Of a stretch of 64,000 nt of DNA, positions 8,437 to 17,456 are shown in pieces. Numbering within the stretch: the stretch's first letter is position 1; the number at the start of each line of letters is the position of its first letter. The position numbers and the translations under genes were made by a program. The stretch is from Tessaracoccus timonensis (lineage in GTDB: Bacteria; Actinomycetota; Actinomycetes; Propionibacteriales; Propionibacteriaceae): positions 2,542,001-2,606,000 of the forward strand of contig NZ_LT996886.1 of the NCBI RefSeq assembly GCF_900343145.1, written 5' to 3'. The notes below the pieces were generated by a model. It saw nothing but the letters and a program-made list of their open reading frames with translations. It was not told the origin of the DNA and searched no databases.

Positions 8437-10884
8437 GTGGCGAAGGCTGACGACGACATCATCGACGAGGAGCAAATCGTCGATATCGACGTCACCGCCG
8501 AGATGGAAGCGAGCTTCCTGGAGTACGCGTATTCAGTGATTTACTCCCGCGCTCTGCCCGACGCCCGCGACGGGTTGAAGCCGGTGCAGCGCCGCATTCT
8601 GTTCTCTATGGGCGAGATGGGCGTCACCCCCGATAAGGGTCACGTGAAGTGCGCCCGCGTCGTCGGGCAAGTGATGGGTTCGCTGCACCCGCACGGTGAT
8701 GGCGCTATCTACGATGCGCTCGTTCGCCTGGCACAGCCGTGGACGATGCGGCTTCCGCTCGTCGACGGTCACGGAAACTTCGGCTCCCTCGACGCCGGCC
8801 CCGCCGCCATGCGCTACACCGAATGCCGCATGGACCCACCGGCGCTCGCGATGACACAGAGCATCGACGAGTCCACCGTCGATTTTCGCCCCAACTACGA
8901 CGGCAAAGAGTCGGAGCCGGAGGTGCTGCCGTCGGCCATCCCGAACCTGCTGGTCAACGGTGCGTCGGGCATTGCCGTCGGCATGGCGACGAACATCGCC
9001 CCCCACAACCTCGTCGAGGTGGTCGGCGCGATTCGCCAGCTCGTGCGCGACCCGAAGGTGTCCCTCGATGAGCTCATGCAGCACATCCCTGGCCCCGACT
9101 TCCCAGCCGGCGGCAAGATCGTCGGCCTGGACGGCGTTCGCGACGCCTACGCCACCGGTCGCGGCAGCGTGAGGGTGCGCGCCACCACCCGTATCGAGAA
9201 GGTGGGCCCGCGGCGCCAGGGCATCGTCGTGACGGAACTGCCGTACATGGTGGGCCCCGAGCGCATCATCGAGCAGATCAAGAAGGCGGTGAGCACCAAG
9301 AAGCTCACCGGCATCCACGACGTCAAAGACCTGAGCGACTTGGAGCGCGGCACTCGCCTGGTGATCGAGGTCAAGAACGGCATCAACCCCGAGGGCCTGC
9401 TCGAGCAGCTGTACAAGCAGACAAAGCTCCAAGACACCTTCGCCATCAACAGCGTCGCGCTCGTGGACGGCCAGCCGCGCACGATGACGCTGAAAGAAAT
9501 GCTTGAGGTCTACCTCGAGCATCGACGTCAGGTGATCGATCGCCGCACGGCATACCGGCTTGGCAAGGCGGAAGACCGCCTGCACCTGGTCGAGGGGCTC
9601 ATGATCGCCATCCTCGACATCGACGACGTGATCGCCATCATCCGCAGTTCCGACGATGTCGCTGAGGCCCGCGAGCGCCTCATGGGCGCCTTCGAGCTGA
9701 CAGAGCCGCAGGCCAATTACATCCTCGAGATGCAGCTGCGCCGCCTCACCAAGTTCTCGACGCTCGAACTCGAGAAGGAAGCGAAGGACCTGCGGGCCAA
9801 GATCACGCAGCTACAAGCCATTCTCGATGACCCGAAGGAACGCGACCGGGTGCTCATCGGCGAGCTCGACGAGATCGCCAAGGAGTACGGCACCCCACGA
9901 CGTACGGTGCTGTTGGCCGGAACAGGCTCGTCGTCGACGGCTGCCACACCACTCGAGATCGAAGACGTGCCCTGCCGCGTCCTGCTGAGCGGTTCCGGGC
10001 TGATTGCCCGCGTTGACGCCGTCGATTTGCCGAGCGCGACGGGGCGTGCGGCGCACGACGTGATCGTCTCGTCGTGTGTGACCACCGCTAAGGGCCAGTT
10101 CGGCGTGATTACGAACACCGGTCGATGCATTCGCGCGGAGGCGATCGAACTGCCTACCGTGCCCGTCTCGACGCAGGCCCCCAACCTGCAGGGCGGCTCC
10201 CCTGTCGGCGAGCTGTGGCAGCTCGACAAGGGTGAGCGCATCTTGGGCGTGGTGTCGCTGGCAGACGACTCGCTCGGCATCGCACTCGGCACTCGCGACG
10301 GCGTGGTGAAGCGGGTGCGTCCCGACTACCTCGCGAGGGATTCGTGGGAAGTGATCCGACTCGCGGACGGTGACGAGGTGATCGGCGCGCAGGAGCTCGT
10401 CGACGAGCACTGTAACCTGGCCTTCATCACCTCCGACGCCCAGCTGCTCCATTTCAAGGCTGACCTGGTGCGCCCACAGGGACGCACCGGCGGCGGCGTC
10501 GCAGGAATCAAGTTGGGCAAGGGCGCGTCGGTGATCTGGTTTGGATTGGCCGATCCAGACGTCGACGAAGTGGTGACCGTCTCCGGTTCTTCGGGCTCGC
10601 TGCCGGGTACTGAGGCGGGCTCTGCGAAAATCACGCCGCTCGCCGAGTATCCGACGAAGGGCCGCGGCACCGGCGGCGTGCGCTGTCACCGCTTCTTGAA
10701 GGGCGAGGACGCGTTGATCGCAGCTGGCATCGGCGCCGCCCCGATGATGGCAACTGCGGCGTCAGGCAGTCCCGTCGAGTTGCCGGAAGGCCATGCCCGA
10801 CGCGACGGCTCAGGCACGCCGCTTGCCCAGCCCGTTGTAGAAATTGCGGGACGCCTTTCTACTACCCAGACCGAAAAGGAGTAG
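8437..10884 (+). CDS. parC: DNA topoisomerase IV subunit A (ParC/GyrA family)
   Basis: This 815-residue type IIA topoisomerase subunit starts at a GTG with GGAG at 8428-8431. It has the winged-helix and breakage-reunion core (SRALPDARDGLKPVQRRILFSM, GHVKCARVVGQVMG, HPHGDGAIYDALVRLAQPW), with the catalytic tyrosine in AAMRYTECRM near residue 130. It continues through the coiled-coil gate and a C-terminal beta-pinwheel. The matching ATPase subunit is encoded on the minus strand at 22195-24273, which makes a dedicated topoisomerase IV pair more likely than gyrase; GyrA/GyrB are normally encoded near the origin in actinobacteria. The A/B assignment is clear, the ParC-versus-GyrA name less so. Confidence 0.9.
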   Translation: MAKADDDIIDEEQIVDIDVTAEMEASFLEYAYSVIYSRALPDARDGLKPVQRRILFSMGEMGVTPDKGHVKCARVVGQVMGSLHPHGDGAIYDALVRLAQPWTMRLPLVDGHGNFGSLDAGPAAMRYTECRMDPPALAMTQSIDESTVDFRPNYDGKESEPEVLPSAIPNLLVNGASGIAVGMATNIAPHNLVEVVGAIRQLVRDPKVSLDELMQHIPGPDFPAGGKIVGLDGVRDAYATGRGSVRVRATTRIEKVGPRRQGIVVTELPYMVGPERIIEQIKKAVSTKKLTGIHDVKDLSDLERGTRLVIEVKNGINPEGLLEQLYKQTKLQDTFAINSVALVDGQPRTMTLKEMLEVYLEHRRQVIDRRTAYRLGKAEDRLHLVEGLMIAILDIDDVIAIIRSSDDVAEARERLMGAFELTEPQANYILEMQLRRLTKFSTLELEKEAKDLRAKITQLQAILDDPKERDRVLIGELDEIAKEYGTPRRTVLLAGTGSSSTAATPLEIEDVPCRVLLSGSGLIARVDAVDLPSATGRAAHDVIVSSCVTTAKGQFGVITNTGRCIRAEAIELPTVPVSTQAPNLQGGSPVGELWQLDKGERILGVVSLADDSLGIALGTRDGVVKRVRPDYLARDSWEVIRLADGDEVIGAQELVDEHCNLAFITSDAQLLHFKADLVRPQGRTGGGVAGIKLGKGASVIWFGLADPDVDEVVTVSGSSGSLPGTEAGSAKITPLAEYPTKGRGTGGVRCHRFLKGEDALIAAGIGAAPMMATAASGSPVELPEGHARRDGSGTPLAQPVVEIAGRLSTTQTEKE

Positions 10885-10894
10885 CCTCCATCAT

Positions 10895-11386
10895 GTGAGC
10901 TTTGATGACCTGATGGAAGCCAACCGCCGCTATGCCGAGTCGTTCCCACACGTCGACTTTGATGGCATCGCTAGGGCGGGTGTGCTCATGCTCACCTGCA
11001 TGGATTCGCGTATCGACCCGCTCGACGTGATCGGGCTCACACACGGCGATGCGAAGATCCTGCGCTCCCCTGGCGGGATTCTGAGTGAGACCATGCTGCA
11101 GGGCTGCATCCTGGGTGTGCACCTGCTGGGAGTCGAGCGCATCCTCGTCATGCCGCACACCAAGTGCGCCATGGCTTCTGGTACCGACGCCGACATTCGC
11201 GAGCTCATCACCCAGCGCAGCGGACTCGACACCACCTGGGTCAGCTTCGGCGCCAGCCCCAACCAGCTCACGCGCCTGAACGCCGACGTGGCCGCGCTAC
11301 GTAACCATCCGTTGCTCAAAGACCGCGTCGAGGTGGGCGGTTTCATGTACGACGTCGACAACGGCCTCCTCGAGCAGCTCCTGTAG
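10895..11386 (+). CDS. beta-class carbonic anhydrase
   Basis: The product interconverts CO2 and bicarbonate at a zinc centre. From a GTG at 10895 (VSFDDLMEANRRYAESFP) the protein is 163 residues, the compact size seen for actinobacterial beta-carbonic anhydrases. Zinc ligands and partner residues are in place: Cys in LTCMDSR, with the Asp/Arg dyad, and His and Cys in MPHTKCAM. GDAKILRSPGG is the conserved loop after the first motif. The start lies 10 bases after the parC stop and the parC 3' end contains AAGGAG, so coupling to parC is plausible. An earlier in-frame ATG would lie inside parC and was rejected. Confidence 0.9.
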   Translation: MSFDDLMEANRRYAESFPHVDFDGIARAGVLMLTCMDSRIDPLDVIGLTHGDAKILRSPGGILSETMLQGCILGVHLLGVERILVMPHTKCAMASGTDADIRELITQRSGLDTTWVSFGASPNQLTRLNADVAALRNHPLLKDRVEVGGFMYDVDNGLLEQLL

Positions 11387-11480
11387 TACTCGCTGGGTTT
11401 CGGCACGCCGCATCCCACCCGGCCCTTGTTTTCACTCGTCGGGTAGGCGCGAAGGGCCGCACCGAGATGCGCCAACAGAA

Positions 11481-11562
11481 GAACTTCAAAATCCGTACGC
11501 AGATTAACCAAACACCCCTAAATCGGGCCCTTCATCTCATCTGCGTACGGATTTTGAAGTTC
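11481..11562. repeat. 24-bp perfect inverted repeat with 34-base loop
   Basis: The arms 11481-11504 and 11539-11562 are exact reverse complements. The arm core is CCGTACGCAGAT. The loop is not conserved-looking and there is no T-tract after the right arm. The element lies between convergent-free ends, so a simple terminator role is not obvious. Confidence 0.85.
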
Positions 11563-11584
11563 GGCGGAGGGTGACTCTGGCCGG

Positions 11585-11621
11585 TTTCGATACGCGGCCT
11601 ACGGCCGCTACTCAACCATCG
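11585..11621 (+). repeat. 37-base intergenic repeat, copy 1
   Basis: The sequence beginning TTTCGATACGCGGCCTACGG is identical to 11682-11718. Its core contains a GCGGCC/GGCCGC inverted pair, so each copy can fold by itself. Similar ATACGCG...GCTACTC units are, from general knowledge, common intergenic repeats in actinobacterial genomes. Confidence 0.85.
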
Positions 11622-11681
11622 CGCCCTTGTTTCCGACCATCGAGTAGCGCCGAAGGCGCGTATCGAGATGCGGTGCCGAGA

Positions 11682-11718
11682 TTTCGATACGCGGCCTACG
11701 GCCGCTACTCAACCATCG
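11682..11718 (+). repeat. 37-base intergenic repeat, copy 2
   Basis: It is identical to 11585-11621. Between the copies, 11640-11671 reads as a degenerate inverted copy (GAGTAGCGCC...GCGTATCGAGA), giving a plus-minus-plus arrangement. Confidence 0.85.
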
Positions 11719-11866
11719 GAGAGGGCGCCGCCACTCGACTGCCCCTCGCTCTTCAATAACGTTTCGGGAACAAGACGGGCCTGCCTCCCAGCAAGTCAAA
11801 ATGTTCAGGTACAGTACTTATTGCTTTCAATCAGAGCAAATGCACTCTCAAAGAGGAGATCCCTTC

Positions 11867-13222
11867 ATGAGTATGAAACATCGAAGCCCCTGGGTGGTTG
11901 GCTGCACAGTGGCCACTGCGCTGGCGTTGAGCCTCACCGCATGTGGCGGTGACGGAGGTAGCGAAGGCACCAAGCCTGGCGAGAACGGCAGCGCCTCAGC
12001 CGCGCAGCCTAAGAAGCCAGGTGAGAAGATCGAACTCGATTTCATGCACCGCCTTCCCGATGGTGAGGGCATGACACCGGTGTCGGAGATCGTCGAGAAG
12101 TGGAACAAGGAACACCCCGACGTCCAGGTGAAATCCACCAAGTTCGACAGCAAGGCGGCCGAGATGATCGTGCGCCTCGAGTCCGACTTCAAGGCCGGCA
12201 ACGCCCCCTGCATCGCGTTCACGGGCTATGCCGAGGTGCCGGAGCTATATGTGAAGGGCATGTTGGCCGATGTCACCCAGGAAGCCGAAAAATACAAGGG
12301 CAACTACACCGAGGGCGCATACAATCTCATGAGCGTGGGCGGCAAGATGACTGGCCTGCCCCAGGACGTCGGCCCGCTGGTGTACTTCTACAACGAAGAC
12401 GCCTTCAAGGAACTCGGCATCGACGTTCCCACCGACCTTGCAGGCTTCCAGGAAGCTGCCACCAAGGCGAAGGAGAAGGGTAAGTACATCTCTGCCTTCA
12501 CTCCTGATGAAGCCCAGAACTGGCTCTCGGCGCAGTCCGCGGCGGCCGGTGACTCGTGGTTCTCGGCAGAAAACGACCAGTGGGTAGTCTCGGCGAACGG
12601 AGATGGCTCCAAGGCTGTCGCTGATTTCTGGCAGAAGATGCTCGACGACAAGACCACGCTGGTCACTCAGCGCTGGGGCGATGGTTTCACCAAGGCCCTC
12701 GTAGACGGCCAGCTCATCGGCCACATTGGTGCAGCATGGGAGGCCGGCTTCATCCTTGACCCCCTCGACGGCACTGAGCACGAAGGCAAGTGGCGCGTCG
12801 CACAGCTGATGGACTTTGGCGCAGGCAAGGTTACCGGCCCCGACGGCGGCTCCGGACTCAGCGTCATGAAGGACTGCAAGTACCCGGCCGAGGCTATGGA
12901 GTTCATTGACTGGTTCAACACCCAGACCGATGATCTGGCTACTCAGGGGATCGTGTCCGCGAGCACCAATACCGTGGAGACCCCGGAGAAGATGAAGAAG
13001 CAGTTCGGCGACCAGGATGTGCTGGCTGAAATGAAGACCGCATCGGAGAACCTCGCGATCGACTTCGGTTACGCCCCCGGCTTCTCCACACTGTCCACCA
13101 TGAACCAGGTCGCCGACGAGGTGGGTGCTGGTAAAAAGAAGATGACCGACATCTTCGATACCGCCCAGAAGACGGGCATGGACACATTGAAGAACCTTGG
13201 CCTACCGGTCAAGGAAGGCTAA
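11867..13222 (+). CDS. sugar ABC transporter substrate-binding lipoprotein
   Basis: The ATG at 11867 follows AGAGGAG and encodes 451 residues. The N-terminus is a lipoprotein signal with lipobox LTAC (ALALSLTACGG), so the mature protein is anchored outside the membrane. The body is a family 1 extracellular solute-binding domain of the maltose/oligosaccharide type (EKWNKEHPDVQVK, FTGYAEVPELYVKGMLADV, VGPLVYFYNEDAFKELG). It captures the sugar for the two permeases that follow. The downstream GH3 glycosidase suggests a beta-glucoside or cello-oligosaccharide. No ATPase gene is present, so a shared MsiK-type ATPase elsewhere is inferred. Confidence 0.92.
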   Translation: MSMKHRSPWVVGCTVATALALSLTACGGDGGSEGTKPGENGSASAAQPKKPGEKIELDFMHRLPDGEGMTPVSEIVEKWNKEHPDVQVKSTKFDSKAAEMIVRLESDFKAGNAPCIAFTGYAEVPELYVKGMLADVTQEAEKYKGNYTEGAYNLMSVGGKMTGLPQDVGPLVYFYNEDAFKELGIDVPTDLAGFQEAATKAKEKGKYISAFTPDEAQNWLSAQSAAAGDSWFSAENDQWVVSANGDGSKAVADFWQKMLDDKTTLVTQRWGDGFTKALVDGQLIGHIGAAWEAGFILDPLDGTEHEGKWRVAQLMDFGAGKVTGPDGGSGLSVMKDCKYPAEAMEFIDWFNTQTDDLATQGIVSASTNTVETPEKMKKQFGDQDVLAEMKTASENLAIDFGYAPGFSTLSTMNQVADEVGAGKKKMTDIFDTAQKTGMDTLKNLGLPVKEG

Positions 13223-13231
13223 TTCCCCTTT

Positions 13232-13269
13232 GGTTGGGCGTGAGGCACACACCCGCCTCGCGCCCAACC
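13232..13269 (+). terminator. intercistronic hairpin after the binding-protein gene
   Basis: Arms 13232-13246 and 13255-13269 pair over 15 bases with one G-T wobble, around an 8-base loop. It sits between the binding-protein gene and the permeases. Such hairpins often protect upstream mRNA or limit read-through so the binding protein is made in excess; that role is inferred. Confidence 0.6.
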
Positions 13270-13288
13270 TCTCCTTGAGGACATCCCT

Positions 13289-14233
13289 ATGAGCTCCGAT
13301 ACCGTTACGCAGCCACGGCACCAACGTCGTCGCATGAGCAGAATTCGCCGCTCCGAAATCATCGCGGGCTGGGGGTTCATGGCCCCCTTCGCAATCCTGT
13401 TCGCGTTCGTGCTGCTGATTCCTATGATCACGGCGATTCGGTCGTCGCTGTATCGCATGGAGTCCACTGGTGGCGGGCTCTTCGGCGGCGGCGAGATGAC
13501 TGAGAAGTTCGTTGGTTTGGCCAATCTGCAGTGGGCCGCGACGAACGAGGCGTTCTGGACGGGCATCGCTCGGGTGGGTGCCTATGCGCTCTTCCAGATT
13601 CCGGTGATGACCCTCGGCGCGATGCTCCTCGCACTGCTGCTCGACTCGATTGTGATCCGTCGCCCCGGTTTCTTCCGCATCTCGTACTTCCTGCCCTTCG
13701 CGATTCCGGGCATTGTCGCGGCGATGCTCTGGCTCTACCTCTACACGCCGGAGCTATCCCCAATCATGCGCTACCTCCCGTCGTGGGTGAATTTCATGGC
13801 GCCCGACGTCATCCTGGCTTCGATGGCCAACATGACGACGTGGACGTACACCGGCTACAACATGCTGATCTTCCTGGCGGCGCTGCAAGCCATTCCTCAC
13901 GAGCTCTACGAGGCGGCCCGTATCGATGGCGCGAAGGAATGGCAGATCGCCACGCGTATCAAGATTCCCATCATGGGCAACGCCATTCTGCTCTCAGTGC
14001 TGATGTCGATCATCGGCACGGTCCAACTGTTCAACGAACCCGTTGTCATGGAAACCGTGAACCCATGGATGGGCAAGGCATACACGCCCATGATGATGGC
14101 CTACAACACCATGACGGGCGGCCTTTCCCCGTCGGGTAATGGCCATGCCTCCGCGGTCTCAGTCATGATGGCAGCGGTAGCGGGCGTGATGGCCTTCGTT
14201 TACTGGAGCGTGCAACGGAAGGTGAAGAAGTGA
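13289..14233 (+). CDS. sugar ABC transporter permease (MalF/UgpA type)
   Basis: This is a 314-residue inner-membrane protein with about six hydrophobic segments (GWGFMAPFAILFAFVLLIPM first, then clusters near residues 95, 125, 170, 230 and 290). The cytoplasmic EAA loop is clear (ELYEAARIDGAKEWQIATRIKIP), which docks the ATPase subunit. It pairs with the following permease to form the channel of a CUT1-type sugar importer. Its stop overlaps the next gene by 4 bases. Confidence 0.93.
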   Translation: MSSDTVTQPRHQRRRMSRIRRSEIIAGWGFMAPFAILFAFVLLIPMITAIRSSLYRMESTGGGLFGGGEMTEKFVGLANLQWAATNEAFWTGIARVGAYALFQIPVMTLGAMLLALLLDSIVIRRPGFFRISYFLPFAIPGIVAAMLWLYLYTPELSPIMRYLPSWVNFMAPDVILASMANMTTWTYTGYNMLIFLAALQAIPHELYEAARIDGAKEWQIATRIKIPIMGNAILLSVLMSIIGTVQLFNEPVVMETVNPWMGKAYTPMMMAYNTMTGGLSPSGNGHASAVSVMMAAVAGVMAFVYWSVQRKVKK

Positions 14234-15117
14234 CAACCGCAACCGCCAAGCGCCCCGCGAAGCGCGACGACATTCCCCCTGCACTGCGTCCGACGCCGAG
14301 CGCCAAGACGATCACCTGGATCATCCTCGTGTTCGCGGCCTTGTACTTCCTCCTGCCCGTGGTCTGGTTGGTCATGGCTGCTACCAAGACCAACAACGAT
14401 TTGGCGACGTCGTTTGGCTTCTGGTTCGCCGACTTCAACTTGGCCCGCAACTACGAGAGCCTCCTGTCGTGGACTGGCGGCATGTTCTGGCGGTGGGTCG
14501 GAAACTCCATCTTCTATTCCCTATCTGCGGCTACGCTGGGCTGCCTCATCTCCGTGATGGCGGGCTACTCGGTGACGAAGTTCCGCTACCCCGGCCGTCG
14601 GATCATGATGGGTACCATCTCCGCCGGACTACTCATCCCCGTCTCGATCCTCACGATCCCGATGTACACCGTGTTCCACGGCCTGGGGCTCACCGACACC
14701 GTGTGGGCAATCATCATCCCCTGCTCTGTGCTTCCGTTCGGCGTGTTCCTCGGCATGGTGTATGCGGAAGCTTCCGTTCCCGACGAGCTACTCGAGGCCG
14801 CACGCCTCGACGGATTGAGCGAGTTCCGCATCTTCTTCACGATCGTTCTGCGACTCCTGGCACCTGCCATGGTGACGATCTTCCTCTTCATCTTCGTGAA
14901 CACGTGGAACAACTTCATGTTGCCGTTGATGATGATCTCCAAACCCGAGCTGAAGCCGGTCACCCTGGGCCTCTACGGCATGATGAGCTACTTCGCACCC
15001 GACAAGGGCGCAGTCATGCTGGGCGCACTGCTCGGCGTCGTGCCGCTCATCATCTTGTTCCTGACGCTGCAGCGGTACTGGCAGGCAGGACTCGCCGCCG
15101 GCGCAGTAAAGGGCTGA
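14230..15117 (+). CDS. sugar ABC transporter permease (MalG/UgpE type)
   Basis: Starting at a GTG within a GTGA overlap, this 295-residue membrane protein carries an N-terminal hydrophobic helix (TWIILVFAALYFLLPVVWLV) and further helices. It has a cytoplasmic EAA loop (ELLEAARLDGLSEFRIFFTIVLRLLAPAM). It is the second half of the sugar channel. It ends 4 bases before the GH3 glucosidase start, so transport and hydrolysis genes form one operon. Confidence 0.93.
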   Translation: MTTATAKRPAKRDDIPPALRPTPSAKTITWIILVFAALYFLLPVVWLVMAATKTNNDLATSFGFWFADFNLARNYESLLSWTGGMFWRWVGNSIFYSLSAATLGCLISVMAGYSVTKFRYPGRRIMMGTISAGLLIPVSILTIPMYTVFHGLGLTDTVWAIIIPCSVLPFGVFLGMVYAEASVPDELLEAARLDGLSEFRIFFTIVLRLLAPAMVTIFLFIFVNTWNNFMLPLMMISKPELKPVTLGLYGMMSYFAPDKGAVMLGALLGVVPLIILFLTLQRYWQAGLAAGAVKG

Positions 15118-15121
15118 TTGC

Positions 15122-17356
15122 ATGACCACCGACGAGGTCCTCGCCACCCTCACTCTCGCGGAGAAGGTGGCCCTCCTGACCGGTGCGGACTACTGGCATA
15201 CCAAGGCCTTCCCCGGCGCCGGCGTCGACGCCATCATGCTCACCGATGGCCCGCACGGCTTGCGGAAACAGGCTGACGCCGCAGACCATCTCGGCCTCAA
15301 TGCCGCACGCCCCGCCACGTGCTTCCCCACCCCCGCGTCGCTCGCGTCGACGTGGGACGAGGCGCTCGTCGAGGAAATCGGGGCAGCCTTAGGCGCCGAG
15401 GCTGCACGCGAGCAGGTGAGCGTCGTGCTCGGCCCCGGGGCCAATATCAAACGCGACCCTCGGTGTGGACGCAACTTCGAGTACTACTCCGAAGATCCGC
15501 TGCTCTCGGGGCGCATCGCCGCTGCGATGATTCGTGGCATCCAGTCGCGTGGTGTCGCGGCCTGCCTCAAGCATTTCGCCGCCAACAACCAGGAAACAGA
15601 CCGGCTTCGCATCAGCGCCGACGTGGATGATCGCGCGCTGCGGGAGATCTACCTCGCGTCCTTCGAGGAAGCCATCGCGGGCGGCAACCCGCGGTGCATC
15701 ATGAGCTCTTACAACCGCGTCAACGGCACCTACGCGGGCGAGAGCCGCATGCTCCTCACCGACGTGCTGCGCGATGAGTGGGGATTCGACGGTGTCGTAG
15801 TCTCCGACTGGGGCGCCGTCTTCGATCGCGTCGCCACGCTGCGCGCCGGGCTCGACTTGGAGATGCCTTACAGCGGTGGCCACACCGAGCAGGCGGTGCT
15901 CGAGGCGGTTGAACGGGGTGAACTGGACGCCTCGGTCGTCGACCAGTCAGCCCGACGCTTGCTGGAACTCATCGCGGCCGTCAGGCATGCCGATGCGACG
16001 GAGCCCGTGGACTTCGACGCCCACCATCAGCTGGGCCGAAGCGCCGCCGCAGCCGGCTGCGTGCTGTTGCGCAACGAGCCTATGCACGACGGTTCCCCCT
16101 TGCTCCCGCTGCGGGCAGGGCAGAGCCTCGCCATCATCGGAGAGTTTGCGCGCACCCCGCGCTACCAAGGTGCCGGAGCGGCTCAGGTGACACCACGAAC
16201 GGTGTCGAACGTCCTCGACACCCTCGAGGCTCGTCGCATTCCCGCGGTGTTCGCACCGGGCTATCGCATCGACCAACAGCCCGACGAAGCCCTCGTCGCC
16301 GAGGCCGTCGCCGCCGCGGAAAGCAGCGATGTAGCCGTGCTGTTCCTCGGCTTAACACCGTCGGCCGAGTCGGAAGGCTACGACCGGAGCACGCTCGATC
16401 TGCCCGCCGATCAACTCGCGCTGCTCGAGGCCGTCGCCGCAGTGAACCCCCGGGTAGTGGTAGTGCTCGCCAACGGCAGCGTCGTGACGGTCAAGGCTTG
16501 GCATGAGTTGGCTCCCAGCATCCTTGAGGCCTGGCTGGGCGGGCAAGCCATGGCGGACGGCGTCGTCGACGTGCTGTTCGGCGACGTGTGCCCGTCGGGC
16601 AAACTCACCGAGACGATCCCCGAGCGACTCCAGGACTCCCCCTCCTACTTGTCGTTTCCCGGCGAGCTCGGGCATTCCCGCTACGCCGAAGGCGTATTCG
16701 TCGGCTATCGCGGCCACGATTACCGCGACAACCCGGTGGCCTACCCATTTGGATTCGGACTGAGCTACACCAGCTTCGACGTGGAGCTGATGGACGTGCA
16801 CGTCGACGGTGTCGGCAGCGACGCCAAAGGATGCGTGCGAGTGCGCGTCACCAACACCGGCCCCGTCCGGGGCGCCGAGGTGGTGCAGCTGTACGTGGGC
16901 GAGGTATCCACGACGGTGGCTTGTCCACCTAAGCAACTGCGGGCCTTCGCGAAGGTAGAGCTCGACCCGGGCGAAGCGCGCATCGTCGAGCTGCCGCTAC
17001 GCGGTCGCGATTTCGCATTTTGGCACTCGCCGCTGCAACGCTGGGCGGTCGAAGACGGCGACGTCCAGCTCCATGTGGGCACGAGCTCGCGCCACATCGT
17101 GGCGAGCGCGACGGTGACCCTCACCGGCGACGATCTCCGCCAGCCGCTGACACCCATGTCCACCATCGGAGAGCTGATGGCAAACCCGGTGATCGGCGAC
17201 GAGGTCCGCAAGGTGATCGAAGCGCAGCCCGCGCAGTTCCAGGCCCAAGCACCCGACATTCCTGCGATCACCTTCGTCGATTTCAACATCTTCGACCTCG
17301 ATCGAACCGGCCTCACCGAACTACTCGACCGCGCCAACGCCGGGCTGGAACGCTAG
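15122..17356 (+). CDS. glycoside hydrolase family 3 beta-glucosidase
   Basis: The 744-residue protein shows full-length GH3 architecture: an N-terminal TIM barrel (MLTDGPHGLRK near residue 40, KRDPRCGRNFEYYSEDP, CLKHFAANNQETDR), the nucleophile Asp in GVVVSDWGAV near residue 228, an alpha/beta sandwich domain and a C-terminal fibronectin-III-like domain beginning near residue 560 (AYPFGFGLSYTSF). There is no signal peptide, so it acts in the cytoplasm on sugars delivered by the ABC importer encoded just upstream. Beta-glucosidase or xylosidase specificity cannot be separated by eye. Confidence 0.93.
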   Translation: MTTDEVLATLTLAEKVALLTGADYWHTKAFPGAGVDAIMLTDGPHGLRKQADAADHLGLNAARPATCFPTPASLASTWDEALVEEIGAALGAEAAREQVSVVLGPGANIKRDPRCGRNFEYYSEDPLLSGRIAAAMIRGIQSRGVAACLKHFAANNQETDRLRISADVDDRALREIYLASFEEAIAGGNPRCIMSSYNRVNGTYAGESRMLLTDVLRDEWGFDGVVVSDWGAVFDRVATLRAGLDLEMPYSGGHTEQAVLEAVERGELDASVVDQSARRLLELIAAVRHADATEPVDFDAHHQLGRSAAAAGCVLLRNEPMHDGSPLLPLRAGQSLAIIGEFARTPRYQGAGAAQVTPRTVSNVLDTLEARRIPAVFAPGYRIDQQPDEALVAEAVAAAESSDVAVLFLGLTPSAESEGYDRSTLDLPADQLALLEAVAAVNPRVVVVLANGSVVTVKAWHELAPSILEAWLGGQAMADGVVDVLFGDVCPSGKLTETIPERLQDSPSYLSFPGELGHSRYAEGVFVGYRGHDYRDNPVAYPFGFGLSYTSFDVELMDVHVDGVGSDAKGCVRVRVTNTGPVRGAEVVQLYVGEVSTTVACPPKQLRAFAKVELDPGEARIVELPLRGRDFAFWHSPLQRWAVEDGDVQLHVGTSSRHIVASATVTLTGDDLRQPLTPMSTIGELMANPVIGDEVRKVIEAQPAQFQAQAPDIPAITFVDFNIFDLDRTGLTELLDRANAGLER

Positions 17357-17456
17357 CTCAAACGGCGGACGGACGAGGCATCGCCCGCGGTCCCTCGTTC
17401 ATCTTTCGTTCACTGTTTCGTCACGATCATGACCCCGCGTCCGATATCAATGCAGT

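Larger units (their letters stand above)
11387..11866. other. gene-free gap with dispersed repeats and a hairpin
   Basis: This 480-base gap has no credible gene. It holds two copies of a 37-base unit, at least one decayed inverted copy, a second decayed block at about 11425-11472 resembling 11623-11672, and a 24-bp-arm hairpin. The last 60 bases must carry the promoter and ribosome-binding site (AGAGGAG just upstream of 11867) of the sugar ABC operon. Confidence 0.75.
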
